64,000 nt of DNA from Flavobacterium sp. 123 (GTDB lineage Bacteria; Bacteroidota; Bacteroidia; Flavobacteriales; Flavobacteriaceae): the NCBI RefSeq assembly GCF_003634825.1, contig NZ_RBXD01000001.1:2812501-2876500 (forward strand), given 5' to 3'. The position numbers and the translations under genes are program-made. Positions 1 through 8,875 of this stretch are shown here, piece after piece. The notes under the pieces were generated by a model. It was not told the origin of the DNA and did not search any database. It saw only the letters and a list, made by a program, of their open reading frames with translations. How positions within the stretch are numbered: position 1 is the stretch's first letter; each line of letters opens with the position of its first letter.

Positions 1-381
1 TATGCATCAGCTGAAGTTATTTCGGTTTTAAATAAAATCAAACCTCCTTATAACGTCAACGAATTAACTCAAAAAAGAGCTTTAGACCGATTAGACAATC
101 CGAATAAAATTAATTCAGAAATTGAATCAATTATAACACAAAGAGAGCAATTACTTAAAGTTTTACTTAATGTAAAATTTGTCGAAAAAATCTATCCTAC
201 TGAAGCTAATTTCATCTTGATAAAAGTAGATGACGCAAATAAAAGATACGATGAATTAATTGCAAAAGGAATTGTAATTCGCAACAGAACAACACAACCT
301 TTATGCGAAAATACTTTGCGTTTAACTATTGGAACGGAAGTAGAAAATAAGAAATTAATTGAAGCTTTGTCTTCTTTATAA
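1..381 (+). CDS. hisC: Histidinol-phosphate aminotransferase, C-terminal part (5' end outside window)
   Basis: An open frame runs from base 1 to a TAA at 379-381, giving 126 residues with no start in the window. HisC converts imidazole-acetol phosphate and glutamate to histidinol phosphate using PLP. The visible part carries features of the small C-terminal domain of class I aminotransferases: IKPPYNVN near the beginning, PTEANFILIK in the middle, and a late RNRT...LRLTIGT stretch, whose LR(L/I)T(I/V)GT Arg is the family's substrate-carboxylate binder. It lies 12 bases upstream of hisB in the usual his order, which supports the call. The PLP lysine would lie upstream of the window. Confidence 0.9.
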   Translation, partial: YASAEVISVLNKIKPPYNVNELTQKRALDRLDNPNKINSEIESIITQREQLLKVLLNVKFVEKIYPTEANFILIKVDDANKRYDELIAKGIVIRNRTTQPLCENTLRLTIGTEVENKKLIEALSSL

Positions 382-393
382 ACGTTTTAAAAA

Positions 394-1530
394 ATGAAAA
401 AAATACTTTTTATAGATCGTGACGGAACAATGGTTTTGGAACCAAATGATTATCAATTAGACAGTTTTGAAAAATTGGAATTTTATCCAAAAGCCTTTCA
501 ATATCTAGGTAAAATTGCTACCGAATTGGACTTCGAATTGGTAATGGTGACCAATCAAGATGGTTTAGGAACAGATTCTCATCCCGAAATTAACTTTTGG
601 CCAGTTCATAATTTAGTGATGAAAGCGTTTGAAAATGAAGGAGTGGTTTTTAGCGACGTTTTTATTGACAAGACATTTCCTCACGAAAATGTACCGACTC
701 GTAAGCCTGGAACGGCTATGTTGACTAAATACATCAATAACCCAGCATACGATTTAGAAAATTCATTTGTAATTGGTGACAGAATAACTGACGTAGAATT
801 GGCAAAAAATCTAGGTTCAAAAGCTATTTTTATCAATACTGACGAAGAGTTGGGAAGTGATGAAATTTCGTCCAAAAGACACGAATTAGAAGATGTTATC
901 GCTCTACAAACTACAGAATGGAAAACGATTTATGAGTTTTTGAAGCTGGAAGAACGTTCAGCTTCCATAACCAGAAAAACGAATGAAACTGACATTTATA
1001 TCAATTTAAACCTTGATGGAACCGGAAAAAGTAAAATAGAAACCGGAATTGCTTTTTTCGATCACATGTTAGACCAAATCGCGCGTCACGGACAAATGGA
1101 CTTAGAAGTTATCGTAAAAGGCGACCTCGAAGTCGATGAACATCACACGATTGAAGACACTGCAATTGCTTTAGGTGAAGTTTTTGCCAAAGCATTAGGA
1201 AATAAATTAGGAATCGAAAGATATGGTTTTTGTTTGCCAATGGACGATTGTTTGTCACAAGTAGCCATTGATTTTGGAGGTAGAAACTGGTTGGTTTGGG
1301 AAACCGAATTCAAACGTGAAATGGTAGGTAAGATGCCGACAGAAATGTTTTATCATTTCTTCAAATCATTCTCAGATGGAGCAAAAGCCAATATCAACAT
1401 CAAAGCGGAAGGAACCAACGAGCACCACAAAATTGAAGCTATTTTCAAGGCTTTCGCCAAAGCAATAAAAGTGGCCGTAAAACGTGATACGGAAAAAATG
1501 ATTTTGCCAAGCACAAAAGGAATGCTTTAA
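394..1530 (+). CDS. hisB: Bifunctional histidinol-phosphatase / imidazoleglycerol-phosphate dehydratase
   Basis: 378 residues, a fusion of two histidine enzymes. Residues 1 to about 170 are a HAD phosphatase: the nucleophile motif is IDRDGT with Asp8 and Asp10, a lysine follows in TRKPG, and the late acidic motif is GDRITD. Residues from about 195 are the Mn-dependent dehydratase, with its two His-rich metal motifs DEHHTIED and NEHHKIEA. E. coli HisB has a zinc-binding Cys/His loop before the RKP motif. Here that loop reads [12 protein letters not shown] and its cysteines are absent. The length matches other fused HisB proteins. It is co-transcribed with hisC and hisH. Confidence 0.95.
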   Translation: MKKILFIDRDGTMVLEPNDYQLDSFEKLEFYPKAFQYLGKIATELDFELVMVTNQDGLGTDSHPEINFWPVHNLVMKAFENEGVVFSDVFIDKTFPHENVPTRKPGTAMLTKYINNPAYDLENSFVIGDRITDVELAKNLGSKAIFINTDEELGSDEISSKRHELEDVIALQTTEWKTIYEFLKLEERSASITRKTNETDIYINLNLDGTGKSKIETGIAFFDHMLDQIARHGQMDLEVIVKGDLEVDEHHTIEDTAIALGEVFAKALGNKLGIERYGFCLPMDDCLSQVAIDFGGRNWLVWETEFKREMVGKMPTEMFYHFFKSFSDGAKANINIKAEGTNEHHKIEAIFKAFAKAIKVAVKRDTEKMILPSTKGML

Positions 1531-1556
1531 TCCCCCTAACCCCCAAAGGGGGAATT
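1531..1556. repeat. C/G-rich short repeat, copy 1 (inverted relative to 1607-1632)
   Basis: The sequence directly after the hisB stop reads TCCCCCTAACCCCCAAAGG and continues GGGAATT. It is strikingly C/G-rich in an AT-rich genome and self-complementary (CCCCC...GGGGG). The reverse complement of 1607-1632 aligns with it (TCCCCCCAGCCTCC and so on), so the two copies are inverted and bracket the hisH start. I recall similar units as dispersed intergenic repeats in Flavobacterium; genome copy number was not checked. Confidence 0.7.
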
Positions 1557-1577
1557 ACTAAGCTTTATAAAGAAATT

Positions 1578-2207
1578 ATGAATAAAGAAAAAACACAAGT
1601 TTCTTCAACTCCCCCTTCGGAGGCTGGGGGGATAGTAATTATAAATTACGGAGCAGGAAACATTCAAAGCATTATGTTTGCCATCGAAAGATTGGGTTTT
1701 CATGCGGTTTTGAGTAACAATCCAGACGAAATAAAAGCAGCTGATAAAGTGATCTTTCCAGGTGTTGGCGAAGCAAGTTATGCTATGAAAATGTTACAAG
1801 AAAGTGGCTTAGATACTTTAATTCCAACGCTGAAACAGCCTGTTTTAGGAATTTGTCTCGGAATGCAACTAATGTGCAACAAATCAGAAGAAGGAAATAC
1901 TAAAGGATTGGGGATTTTTGATGTTGATGTAATTAAATTTACATCGAAAGTGAAAGTACCACAAATGGGATGGAACCAAATTTACAACCTAAAATCGGAT
2001 CTATTCAAAGGAATTAATGAAAATGAATACATGTATTTAGTTCACAGTTATTATGCTCCTGATTGTGCCGAATCAATTGCTACTACGAATTATGAAGTAG
2101 AATATGCCTCGGCATTAGAGAATGGAAATTTTTATGGAACTCAATTTCACCCTGAAAAAAGTGGGGATATTGGAGAACAAATCCTAGGAAATTTTTTGAA
2201 GTTATAA
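1578..2207 (+). CDS. hisH: Imidazole glycerol phosphate synthase, glutaminase subunit
   Basis: 209 residues, class I glutamine amidotransferase that supplies ammonia to HisF. The triad is Cys93 (GICLGMQ), His191 and Glu193 (FHPEK). Family members normally begin just before the IVIINYGAGN strand. Here that strand starts at about residue 19, and the first 18 residues are extra. Residues 11-18 (TPPSEAGG) are encoded by the C/G-rich repeat at 1607-1632. No ATG, GTG or TTG lies between the repeat and the conserved strand, so 1578 is the only reasonable start and the protein probably carries a repeat-derived N-terminal tail. Confidence 0.93.
   Translation: MNKEKTQVSSTPPSEAGGIVIINYGAGNIQSIMFAIERLGFHAVLSNNPDEIKAADKVIFPGVGEASYAMKMLQESGLDTLIPTLKQPVLGICLGMQLMCNKSEEGNTKGLGIFDVDVIKFTSKVKVPQMGWNQIYNLKSDLFKGINENEYMYLVHSYYAPDCAESIATTNYEVEYASALENGNFYGTQFHPEKSGDIGEQILGNFLKL
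1607..1632. repeat. C/G-rich short repeat, copy 2, read in frame by hisH
   Basis: The sequence AACTCCCCCTTCGGAGGCTG followed by GGGGGA is a diverged inverted copy of 1531-1556. It lies inside the hisH reading frame and encodes TPPSEAGG. The two copies could pair in the mRNA across a loop of about 50 bases that holds the hisH start codon. Confidence 0.65.
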
Positions 2208-2282
2208 ATATTTCAATGGCAATGGCAAAAATCAATTTCAATTTAAACTTCTAATTTCAAACCTCTAATCTCTAACTTTAAA
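2208..2282. repeat. Low-complexity gap between hisH and hisA
   Basis: The 75-base gap consists of short, similar AT-rich words (CAATGGCAATGGC, AATCAATTTCAATTT, then CTAATTTC / CTCTAATCTCTAACTTT). The CAATGGCAA...CAATTTCAA words also occur between ilvD and ilvB at 53185-53220. There is no gene or terminator; it looks like degenerate repeat filler within a transcribed operon. Confidence 0.4.
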
Positions 2283-3014
2283 ATGAGAATAATACCTGCA
2301 ATAGATATCATAGAAGGTAAATGTGTTCGCCTATCAAAAGGGGATTACAATACCAAAATCATTTACAACGAAAATCCACTTGAAGTAGCTAAATCATTCG
2401 AAGCGCATGGAATCGAATATTTGCATTTAGTAGATTTAGATGGTGCAAAATCAAGCAAAATTGTCAATTATAAAATATTGGAACAAATTGCTACACAAAC
2501 CAAATTGAAAATTGATTTTGGTGGTGGTTTAAAAGCAGATTCTGATTTAAAAATCGCTTTTGAATCTGGAGCAAACCAAATAACAGGTGGAAGTATTGCT
2601 GTGAAAAACAGAGCTATTTTCGAAAAATGGATTGCCGAATATGGTTCAGATAAAATCATTTTGGGAGCAGATGCCAATAACGAAAAAGTAGCGGTTTCAG
2701 GATGGTTAGAAGATTCAAATGAAGATTTGGTTCCCTTTATTCAGGATTATCAAGCAAAAGGAATTCAGTACGTAATTTGCACTGATATTGCCAAAGACGG
2801 AATGCTGGAAGGACCAAGTTTCGATTTATACGCTAAGATTTTGGCGAAAGCCAAAGGAATCAAATTAATTGCCTCTGGAGGGATTTCAACATTTGACGAA
2901 TTACCAAAATTAGCCGAATTGGGTTGTGAAGGAACTATTATTGGCAAAGCGATTTACGAAGGAAGAATTTCGTTGAAACAATTGGAAAACTATGTTTTAA
3001 GTATAAAGTCATAA
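2283..3014 (+). CDS. hisA: ProFAR isomerase
   Basis: 243 residues, usual HisA length. A (beta/alpha)8 barrel enzyme performing the Amadori rearrangement of ProFAR to PRFAR. It starts [17 protein letters not shown], placing the first catalytic Asp at position 8; the second is Asp168 in CTDIAKDGM. Phosphate-binding glycines are seen in FGGG and ASGGIST and near the end in GTIIGKA. It follows hisH by 75 bases and precedes the S23-type pseudogene that separates it from hisF. Confidence 0.96.
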   Translation: MRIIPAIDIIEGKCVRLSKGDYNTKIIYNENPLEVAKSFEAHGIEYLHLVDLDGAKSSKIVNYKILEQIATQTKLKIDFGGGLKADSDLKIAFESGANQITGGSIAVKNRAIFEKWIAEYGSDKIILGADANNEKVAVSGWLEDSNEDLVPFIQDYQAKGIQYVICTDIAKDGMLEGPSFDLYAKILAKAKGIKLIASGGISTFDELPKLAELGCEGTIIGKAIYEGRISLKQLENYVLSIKS

Positions 3015-3023
3015 GTTTCAAAT

Positions 3024-3383
3024 ATGAGTTCAGATGTAATAAAAATAAAAAGCTTTTCTTTTGCCGTTAGAATTGTTAATTTATATAAAACTTTAAATAC
3101 AAGAAATGAATATGTAATGAGTAAACAAATTTTACGCTCTGGAACTTCTGTTGGTGCAAATATTAGAGAAGCAAAAAATGCAGAAAGCAAAGCTGATTTT
3201 ATTCATAAGATGGGAATTTCTCAAAAAGAAGCAGATTAAACTTTATATTGGTTAGAGCTTTTACAAGCAACAAGTTATATTTCAAATGAAGAATTTTTGA
3301 GTTTAAATAATGATGGGGTCGAAGTTTTAAAATTGATTAATAGCATAATTATTACTTCTAAAAACAACATTTCAAAAACTTAA
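3024..3383 (+). pseudogene. Four-helix-bundle (S23 / bAvd-like) protein gene broken by an in-frame stop
   Basis: Translation from 3024 gives an S23-type protein: MSSDVIKIKSFSFAVRIVNL, then the hallmark SGTSVGANIREAKNAESKADFIHKM cut short after QKEAD. A TAA at codon 72 (3237-3239) ends it. The same frame then continues with the rest of the family (TLYWLELLQATSYIS...), reaching a second TAA at 3381-3383. The family usually has a Glu between KEAD and TLYWLE, so one GAA-to-TAA change explains the break. The whole frame would be 119 residues. The family was first noted in intervening sequences of 23S rRNA genes; no cellular role is assigned here. It sits inside the his operon, 9 bases after hisA and 33 before hisF. 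Confidence 0.85.
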
Positions 3384-3416
3384 TAATTCATCCTTACAAT
3401 TTAATACTTTATTTAG

Positions 3417-4172
3417 ATGTTAACAAAAAGAATAATTCCTTGCCTCGACATAAAAAACGGAAGAACCGTAAAAGGGGTTAATTTCGTGGACTTGCGCGAT
3501 GCAGGTGATCCCGTAGAATTAGCTAAAATTTATTCGGATGAAGGAGCGGATGAATTGGTTTTCCTTGATATTTCAGCAACGGAAGAACGAAGAAGAACCT
3601 TGGTTGATTTAGTTCGAAAAGTTGCAGCTACAATTAATATTCCGTTTACGGTAGGTGGTGGAATTTCAGCGGTTGAAGATGTTGAAATTTTGTTGCAAAA
3701 CGGAGCGGATAAAGTTTCTATTAATTCTTCAGCGGTCAAAAATCCACAATTGATTAATGATTTGGCACAAAAATTCGGTAGTCAATGTATAGTTGTAGCT
3801 ATTGATGCCAAACAAATTGATGGCGAATGGATCGTGCATCTTGTAGGAGGAAAAGTCCCAACAGAATTACGATTATTTGACTGGGCGAAAGAAGTTGAAG
3901 AACGTGGTGCTGGAGAAATCCTTTTTACATCTATGAATCATGATGGAACAAAGAATGGATTTGCTAATGAAGCTTTGGCAACACTTTCTGACTTGGTGAA
4001 TATTCCCATAATTGCATCTGGTGGTGCAGGAAATATGCAACATTTTGTAGATACCTTTGTGGAAGGAAAAGCAGATGCAGCATTGGCGGCAAGCGTATTT
4101 CATTTTAAGGAAATTGAAATAAAAACATTGAAAAAAGAACTTAAAAACAACAATATAGAAGTACGTATTTAA
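3417..4172 (+). CDS. hisF: Imidazole glycerol phosphate synthase, cyclase subunit
   Basis: 251 residues. A barrel enzyme that uses HisH-derived ammonia to turn PRFAR into imidazole glycerol phosphate and AICAR. The catalytic aspartates are at the canonical positions Asp11 ([11 protein letters not shown]) and Asp130 (VVAIDAKQ). Phosphate-binding loops are VGGGIS and ASGGAGN. No truncation is visible. The S23 pseudogene lies just upstream and a repeat-rich 83-base gap separates it from hisIE. Confidence 0.96.
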   Translation: MLTKRIIPCLDIKNGRTVKGVNFVDLRDAGDPVELAKIYSDEGADELVFLDISATEERRRTLVDLVRKVAATINIPFTVGGGISAVEDVEILLQNGADKVSINSSAVKNPQLINDLAQKFGSQCIVVAIDAKQIDGEWIVHLVGGKVPTELRLFDWAKEVEERGAGEILFTSMNHDGTKNGFANEALATLSDLVNIPIIASGGAGNMQHFVDTFVEGKADAALAASVFHFKEIEIKTLKKELKNNNIEVRI

Positions 4173-4255
4173 GTAATAAGTCGGAATTATTAAGTTTGAA
4201 TTGCTCAATACTTACGACTTTATGCTTACGACTTAACACTTAATACTTATAAAAA
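4173..4255. repeat. Repeat-rich gap between hisF and hisIE
   Basis: The gap contains CTTACGACTT at 4211-4220 and again at 4225-4234, with related words ACTTAACACTTAATACTTAT afterwards and the partly complementary AAGTAATAAGTCGGAATTAT before. No gene or U-tailed terminator is present. Confidence 0.45.
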
Positions 4256-4855
4256 ATGAACATAGATTTTTCAAAAAGCGCACATGGATTAATTCCTGCA
4301 ATCATTCAAGATAACGAAACTAAATCGGTTTTAATGTTAGGATACATGAATGCCGAAGCTTATCAAAAAACAATTGATACCCAAAAAGTAACTTTTTACA
4401 GCCGCTCTAAACAAAGACTTTGGACAAAAGGCGAAGAAAGTGGTAATTTTTTGAATTTGGTTTCTATCAAAAATGACTGCGATGATGATACCTTATTAAT
4501 TCAAGTGAATCCAGTAGGGCCAACATGTCACAACGGAACGGATACGTGTTGGGCTGAAGAAAACAAGTCTGATTATGGCTTTATTTCTCATCTTGAAAAC
4601 ACTATAAAAGTTCGCAGAGAAAATGCTGATTCTGAAAAAAGTTATGTTGCTTCTTTGTTTGAAAAAGGAATTAATAAAATTGCACAAAAAGTAGGAGAAG
4701 AAGCTGTAGAAGTAGTTATTGAAGCCAAAGATGATAATGATGATTTGTTTTTGAGCGAAAGTGCAGATTTACTATTTCATTATCTGATTTTATTACAAGC
4801 AAAAGGTTTCCAGTTACAAGATGTTATAAATGTTTTAAAAAGCCGTCAGAAGTAG
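4256..4855 (+). CDS. hisI: Bifunctional phosphoribosyl-AMP cyclohydrolase / phosphoribosyl-ATP pyrophosphatase
   Basis: 199 residues, a HisIE fusion. Residues 1 to about 105 are the HisI cyclohydrolase, with FYSRSKQRLWTKGEESGN and the zinc motif CHNGTDTCW. Residues from about 110 are the HisE pyrophosphatase, an all-alpha domain with KVGEEAVEVVIEAK. These are steps 2 and 3 of histidine synthesis. It is the last gene of the operon; a strong hairpin follows. Confidence 0.95.
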   Translation: MNIDFSKSAHGLIPAIIQDNETKSVLMLGYMNAEAYQKTIDTQKVTFYSRSKQRLWTKGEESGNFLNLVSIKNDCDDDTLLIQVNPVGPTCHNGTDTCWAEENKSDYGFISHLENTIKVRRENADSEKSYVASLFEKGINKIAQKVGEEAVEVVIEAKDDNDDLFLSESADLLFHYLILLQAKGFQLQDVINVLKSRQK

Positions 4856-4881
4856 CAATTACTTTTAAAATTTTCATTTAT

Positions 4882-4923
4882 AAAACCCAATAGTAAATTA
4901 ATATACTATTGGGTTTTCTTTTT
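4882..4923 (+). terminator. Rho-independent terminator of the his operon
   Basis: A 14-bp perfect stem, AAAACCCAATAGTA (4882-4895) with TACTATTGGGTTTT (4904-4917), has an 8-base loop and is followed by a T-rich run. It begins 26 bases after the hisIE stop. Confidence 0.9.
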
Positions 4924-4961
4924 TTTCCAATGACAATCAATTATATTTACTACTTATTAAA

Positions 4962-6116
4962 ATGATAAGTATCCCGATGCAAGCGAATATTTCAGAAAAC
5001 GACGTTTTTAATCCCGAATTAAAAAACAAAAAAACAGAAACGGGATTGCATATCATTTTAACCACAGATGAAGTTGATGCGCGTCCTATTTATATTTCTG
5101 GAAATTTTAATGGCTGGGTAACTCAGGATAAAGATTTTGTGATGGAACAAATTGGAATTAATTCCTATCAATACAAATTCCCAGAAAACTTTAATTATCC
5201 TGAAATACTTTTATATAAGTTTACCAAAGGAGATTGGAGCGATGTAGAAATTGATGTGCATGGAAACCGTACCGAAAATCGTTTTACAAAAATGCATACT
5301 GGAATACAAAAAGAACATGTAGCACGATGGCGAAAGAACTGGTTGCCGTTCAAACAATCTTATTTACCTCAGGTAAAAATTATTTCAGATGAATTTAAGA
5401 TTCCACAACTTAATAAAACAAGAAAAATTTGGGCATTACTTCCTCATGATTATGACAAAACAGATGAGCGTTATCCGGTAATGTATTTACAAGATGCTCA
5501 AAATTTATTTAATGAAAAAGCAGCATATGGAAACTGGGAAATAGACAAGAAACTAGCCGTAATGTCCGAATATAATATTGGAAAAATAATCATTATCGCT
5601 ATTGAACATGCCGAAGAAGATCGCATAAAAGAATATAATGTAGGCAAAACGGTATTGGGTAAAGGACAAGGAAAAAAATACATTCGCTTTGTTACCGAGA
5701 CATTAAAACCATTTGTAGATCAAAATTTCAGAACAAAAACAGAACGAGAATTTACAGGAATAGGCGGGAGCTCTATGGGAGGATTAGTTAGTATCTTCAG
5801 TGGGTTAAAAAATCCAGAAACATATGGCAAATTGATGATTTTTTCACCTTCGCTTTGGGTTGTTCCAGAACTAAAAATTAATCCTAAAAAAGCCTATTCA
5901 GCAGATACAAAAATCTATTTGTATGCCGGTGGGGATGAAAGTGAAACGATGATTGAGCATGTCAAAAAATTTCAAGAAAACTTGCTTTCTAGTCACTTTG
6001 TTAAAGATAAAATCAAAATTAATTTAAGTATCAATAGGTACGGAACCCATAGCGAAACTTATTGGAGTGATGAGTTTCCAAAAGCAATTGAATGGTTGTT
6101 TTTTCAATCTAAATAA
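4962..6116 (+). CDS. Esterase with N-terminal E-set (CBM48-like) domain
   Basis: 384 residues, two domains. Residues of about 20-115 resemble the immunoglobulin-like E-set/CBM48 fold (RPIYISGNFNGW, later YKFTKGDW), usually a carbohydrate-binding or substrate-gating module. Residues of about 130-384 are an alpha/beta hydrolase of the esterase D / enterochelin-esterase group: WALLPHDY, PVMYLQDAQNLF, nucleophile Ser271 in GGSSMGG, and a likely catalytic His363 in YGTHSE. No convincing signal peptide, so probably cytoplasmic. It starts a + strand group with an M17 peptidase and an ATP-grasp ligase. The substrate is unknown. The smaller esterase at 27610-28323, next to ligase genes, suggests a shared theme. 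Confidence 0.8.
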   Translation: MISIPMQANISENDVFNPELKNKKTETGLHIILTTDEVDARPIYISGNFNGWVTQDKDFVMEQIGINSYQYKFPENFNYPEILLYKFTKGDWSDVEIDVHGNRTENRFTKMHTGIQKEHVARWRKNWLPFKQSYLPQVKIISDEFKIPQLNKTRKIWALLPHDYDKTDERYPVMYLQDAQNLFNEKAAYGNWEIDKKLAVMSEYNIGKIIIIAIEHAEEDRIKEYNVGKTVLGKGQGKKYIRFVTETLKPFVDQNFRTKTEREFTGIGGSSMGGLVSIFSGLKNPETYGKLMIFSPSLWVVPELKINPKKAYSADTKIYLYAGGDESETMIEHVKKFQENLLSSHFVKDKIKINLSINRYGTHSETYWSDEFPKAIEWLFFQSK

Positions 6117-6174
6117 CTATCAATCTTTATATAAACTATTTATTTTATTGCATTTAATTCCCAATTTTTAAAAA

Positions 6175-7608
6175 ATGAAAACAAATACAATTCAAAATCT
6201 AGATAATTTTTCAGGAACAATTTTAATTCCTGTTTTTGAAACTTACGAAAAAAGCATTGTCCCAATATCGTTTAACGGATTGGAAATACCAGCTAAAGTT
6301 TTTTATGGAAAAAAAGACACTCATTATGCTGTTGAACAAAATAATGCTATTTATTTGTTCATTGGTTTAGGAGAGAAAATTGATTACAAATCATTGAAAA
6401 CTGTTTTTAGAAGTGTTTCTTCCAAACAAAAAGATAAATTAAACACGAATATAGCGCTTGTTTTACCAGAACAATTTGATGACAATCAAGTGGAAGCAAT
6501 TGTATCTGGATTGTTTTTAGGAACCTATGATTTAGGACATTTCAAGTCAGATAAAAAAATCCATCCTTTTTTAGAATCTGATTTTGTTTTAAATTTATTT
6601 TCTGAAAAAGATTATTTACCTACAATCAAAAAAGGAATAAAAATTGCCAAAGCACAGCTCGAAATCTACAATCTAGTTGATTTACCTCCAAATAATGTAA
6701 CTCCAAAATATTTAGCTAAATGGGCTCAAGAAACTGGAAAAAAATATGGCTTTGATGTTGAAGTTCTTGATTTTGAAGCTTCAAAAAAAGCAAAATTAGG
6801 TGCTTTTTTAGCGGTAGGAAAAGGCAGTGAAAATGAGCCTCAATTTGTAATTATGAATTACACTCCAAAAGAAAATGTAGCTAAGATAAAACATATTGGA
6901 TTGGTAGGTAAAGGAATTACTTTTGATACTGGCGGATTGAATATAAAAACATCTGGGATGCTTCACATGAAATGCGATATGGCTGGTGGAGCAGCGGTAT
7001 TTGGTGCAATGCAACTTATTGCAGATTTACAATTACCAGTAAAAGTTACTGCAATTGTTCCTTGCGCAGAAAATTCAGTTGATGCAAAATCATTTGTACC
7101 AAGTGATGTGATTCACAGCTATAGCGGACATTCTATTGAAATTATTGATACAGATGCTGAAGGAAGATTGGTCTTAGCTGACGGACTTTCGTATTTAATT
7201 ACAAATTACAAACCCGAATATATCATTGATATTGCAACACTTACAGGAAGTAGCGTAGGAACATTTGGTTATGAATGTGCAGCATTATTTACCAATAATG
7301 ACGAAATTTCAAAAAAACTACAAGAATCAGGAGATGAAATTGGGGAGAGATTATGGCCTTTACCACTTTGGGAGGCTTACAAATCTGATATTGAAAGTGA
7401 TATTGCTGATGTCAAAAATTATAGCGGAAAACCAGTAGCTGGAGCCATTAGTGCCGCTAAATTTTTAGAATATTTCACTCAAGAACATCCTGCTTGGGCA
7501 CATTTAGATATTGCTGGAGTAGCTTTTGGAGATGATGAATTTGCAAAAAGCAAACACGCAACTGCTTACGGAGTTCATTTATTGACTAAATTCATTGAAA
7601 ATTTATAG
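6175..7608 (+). CDS. M17-family leucyl aminopeptidase
   Basis: 477 residues with a well preserved C-terminal M17 domain. Metal and catalytic residues are readable: Lys246 and Asp251 in VGKGITFDTGG, Asp268 in KCDMAGG, and Asp327, Glu329 and Arg331 in DTDAEGR. Differences from the textbook enzyme are FDTGG for FDSGG, DTDAEGR for NTDAEGR, and one residue fewer between the first two metal aspartates. It should be a hexameric, two-metal cytosolic aminopeptidase or dipeptidase. The next gene, an ATP-grasp ligase, starts 3 bases after its stop, so the two are translationally coupled. Confidence 0.92.
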   Translation: MKTNTIQNLDNFSGTILIPVFETYEKSIVPISFNGLEIPAKVFYGKKDTHYAVEQNNAIYLFIGLGEKIDYKSLKTVFRSVSSKQKDKLNTNIALVLPEQFDDNQVEAIVSGLFLGTYDLGHFKSDKKIHPFLESDFVLNLFSEKDYLPTIKKGIKIAKAQLEIYNLVDLPPNNVTPKYLAKWAQETGKKYGFDVEVLDFEASKKAKLGAFLAVGKGSENEPQFVIMNYTPKENVAKIKHIGLVGKGITFDTGGLNIKTSGMLHMKCDMAGGAAVFGAMQLIADLQLPVKVTAIVPCAENSVDAKSFVPSDVIHSYSGHSIEIIDTDAEGRLVLADGLSYLITNYKPEYIIDIATLTGSSVGTFGYECAALFTNNDEISKKLQESGDEIGERLWPLPLWEAYKSDIESDIADVKNYSGKPVAGAISAAKFLEYFTQEHPAWAHLDIAGVAFGDDEFAKSKHATAYGVHLLTKFIENL

Positions 7609-7611
7609 TTT

Positions 7612-8826
7612 ATGAAAAACGCAAAGACTTTTATCTGTATTTCAAATTATTTCAAAGGAGCTGATTTTTTAATTAATTTAAAAAACTTAGGCAATAAAGT
7701 CTATTTAGTAACTAGTGAAAAACTAAGAAATTCACCTTGGCCAAACGAACATATAGATGAGATTTTTTATATGGAAGGGCAAGATATGGATTGGAATTTA
7801 GAACATTTGTTACTTGGCGTTGGAAATTTAATGAAATCAACTAAAATAGATGCTATAGTGGCTCTTGATGATTATGATGTTGAAAAAGCAACTTATCTTC
7901 GAGAGAATCTTCGAATTGACGGAATGGGGCAAACCACAGGGCGTTATTTTAGAGATAAACTTGCTATGCGCATGAGAGCAAAAAGTTGCGGTATTCCAAT
8001 ACCTAATTTTTGTTCTTTATTCAACGATCATGATATTAATACTTTTGCTGATACAATTCCAGCTCCTTGGGTTTTGAAACCACGTTCCGAAGCTTCCGCA
8101 AATGGTATCATAAAAATATTTGACAAAGAAAGTTTGTGGATACATATCAACGAAATGGGGAATAACAGATTCAAATATCTATTGGAACAGTTCAAGCCTG
8201 GTGATGTTTACCATTGTGATAGCTTGATTTTAGATCGTAAAATTTTGTTCAGTCTGACTTCAAAATATTTGGCAACGCCAATGGAAATTTCACAAGGAGG
8301 GGGCGTATTTCGTTCTGCTAATATTGCATATAATTCTGAGGATGAAAAAGCTATAAAAGCGGTTAACGAACAAGTTTTGAAAGGTTTTGGATTAAAACAT
8401 GGGGCTGCACATACTGAATTTATAAAATGTAAAGAAGATGGTAAAATCTATTTTCTGGAAACATCATCCCGAGTTGGTGGTGCACATATAGCCGAAATGG
8501 TAGCAGAAGCTTCAAATATAAATTTATGGAAAGAGTGGGCGGCAATTGAAGATTCTTTGGTAAAAGAAACTAAGTACACACTCCCTAAAGTAAAAAAAGA
8601 ATATGCTGGAATCGTCTTAACCTTATCAAAATACCAACATCCAGATTTATCCTCTTTTTCAGATCCGGAAGTTTGCTTTAGAGTTCCACTCGATTATCAT
8701 GCTGGATTAATTGTTAAATCAGACAAGCAAGAAAGGGTTTTAGAACTTTTAAATACCTATACCGATAGATTCGTAAATGATTTTACAGCCATCGTAGCAC
8801 AAAATAAAGTTTCTAATTTGCACTAA
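7612..8826 (+). CDS. ATP-grasp ligase
   Basis: 404 residues. The ATP-grasp core is readable: adenine-side Lys156 in VLKPRSEASANG, a hinge region LLEQFKPGDVYHCDS, and the metal/phosphate motif FLETSSRVGGAH, in which Glu283 and Arg287 match the family E-x-N-x-R pattern although the Asn is a Ser. Such enzymes join a carboxylate to an amine through an acyl phosphate. The closest general type is the carbamoyl-phosphate-synthase/biotin-carboxylase-like group. The acceptor is unknown. Tight coupling to the peptidase suggests ligase and peptidase act on the same peptide-like compound (inference). Confidence 0.85.
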   Translation: MKNAKTFICISNYFKGADFLINLKNLGNKVYLVTSEKLRNSPWPNEHIDEIFYMEGQDMDWNLEHLLLGVGNLMKSTKIDAIVALDDYDVEKATYLRENLRIDGMGQTTGRYFRDKLAMRMRAKSCGIPIPNFCSLFNDHDINTFADTIPAPWVLKPRSEASANGIIKIFDKESLWIHINEMGNNRFKYLLEQFKPGDVYHCDSLILDRKILFSLTSKYLATPMEISQGGGVFRSANIAYNSEDEKAIKAVNEQVLKGFGLKHGAAHTEFIKCKEDGKIYFLETSSRVGGAHIAEMVAEASNINLWKEWAAIEDSLVKETKYTLPKVKKEYAGIVLTLSKYQHPDLSSFSDPEVCFRVPLDYHAGLIVKSDKQERVLELLNTYTDRFVNDFTAIVAQNKVSNLH

Positions 8827-8875
8827 TTTTCTAATTTTACAAAAAATCAATTTCAGATTTATAAATAAAAAATAC

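Noticed and set aside
3873..4208. 111-codon minus-strand frame over hisF
   Set aside because: Antisense to a well conserved gene, cysteine-rich nonsense composition, no family match; a shadow frame.
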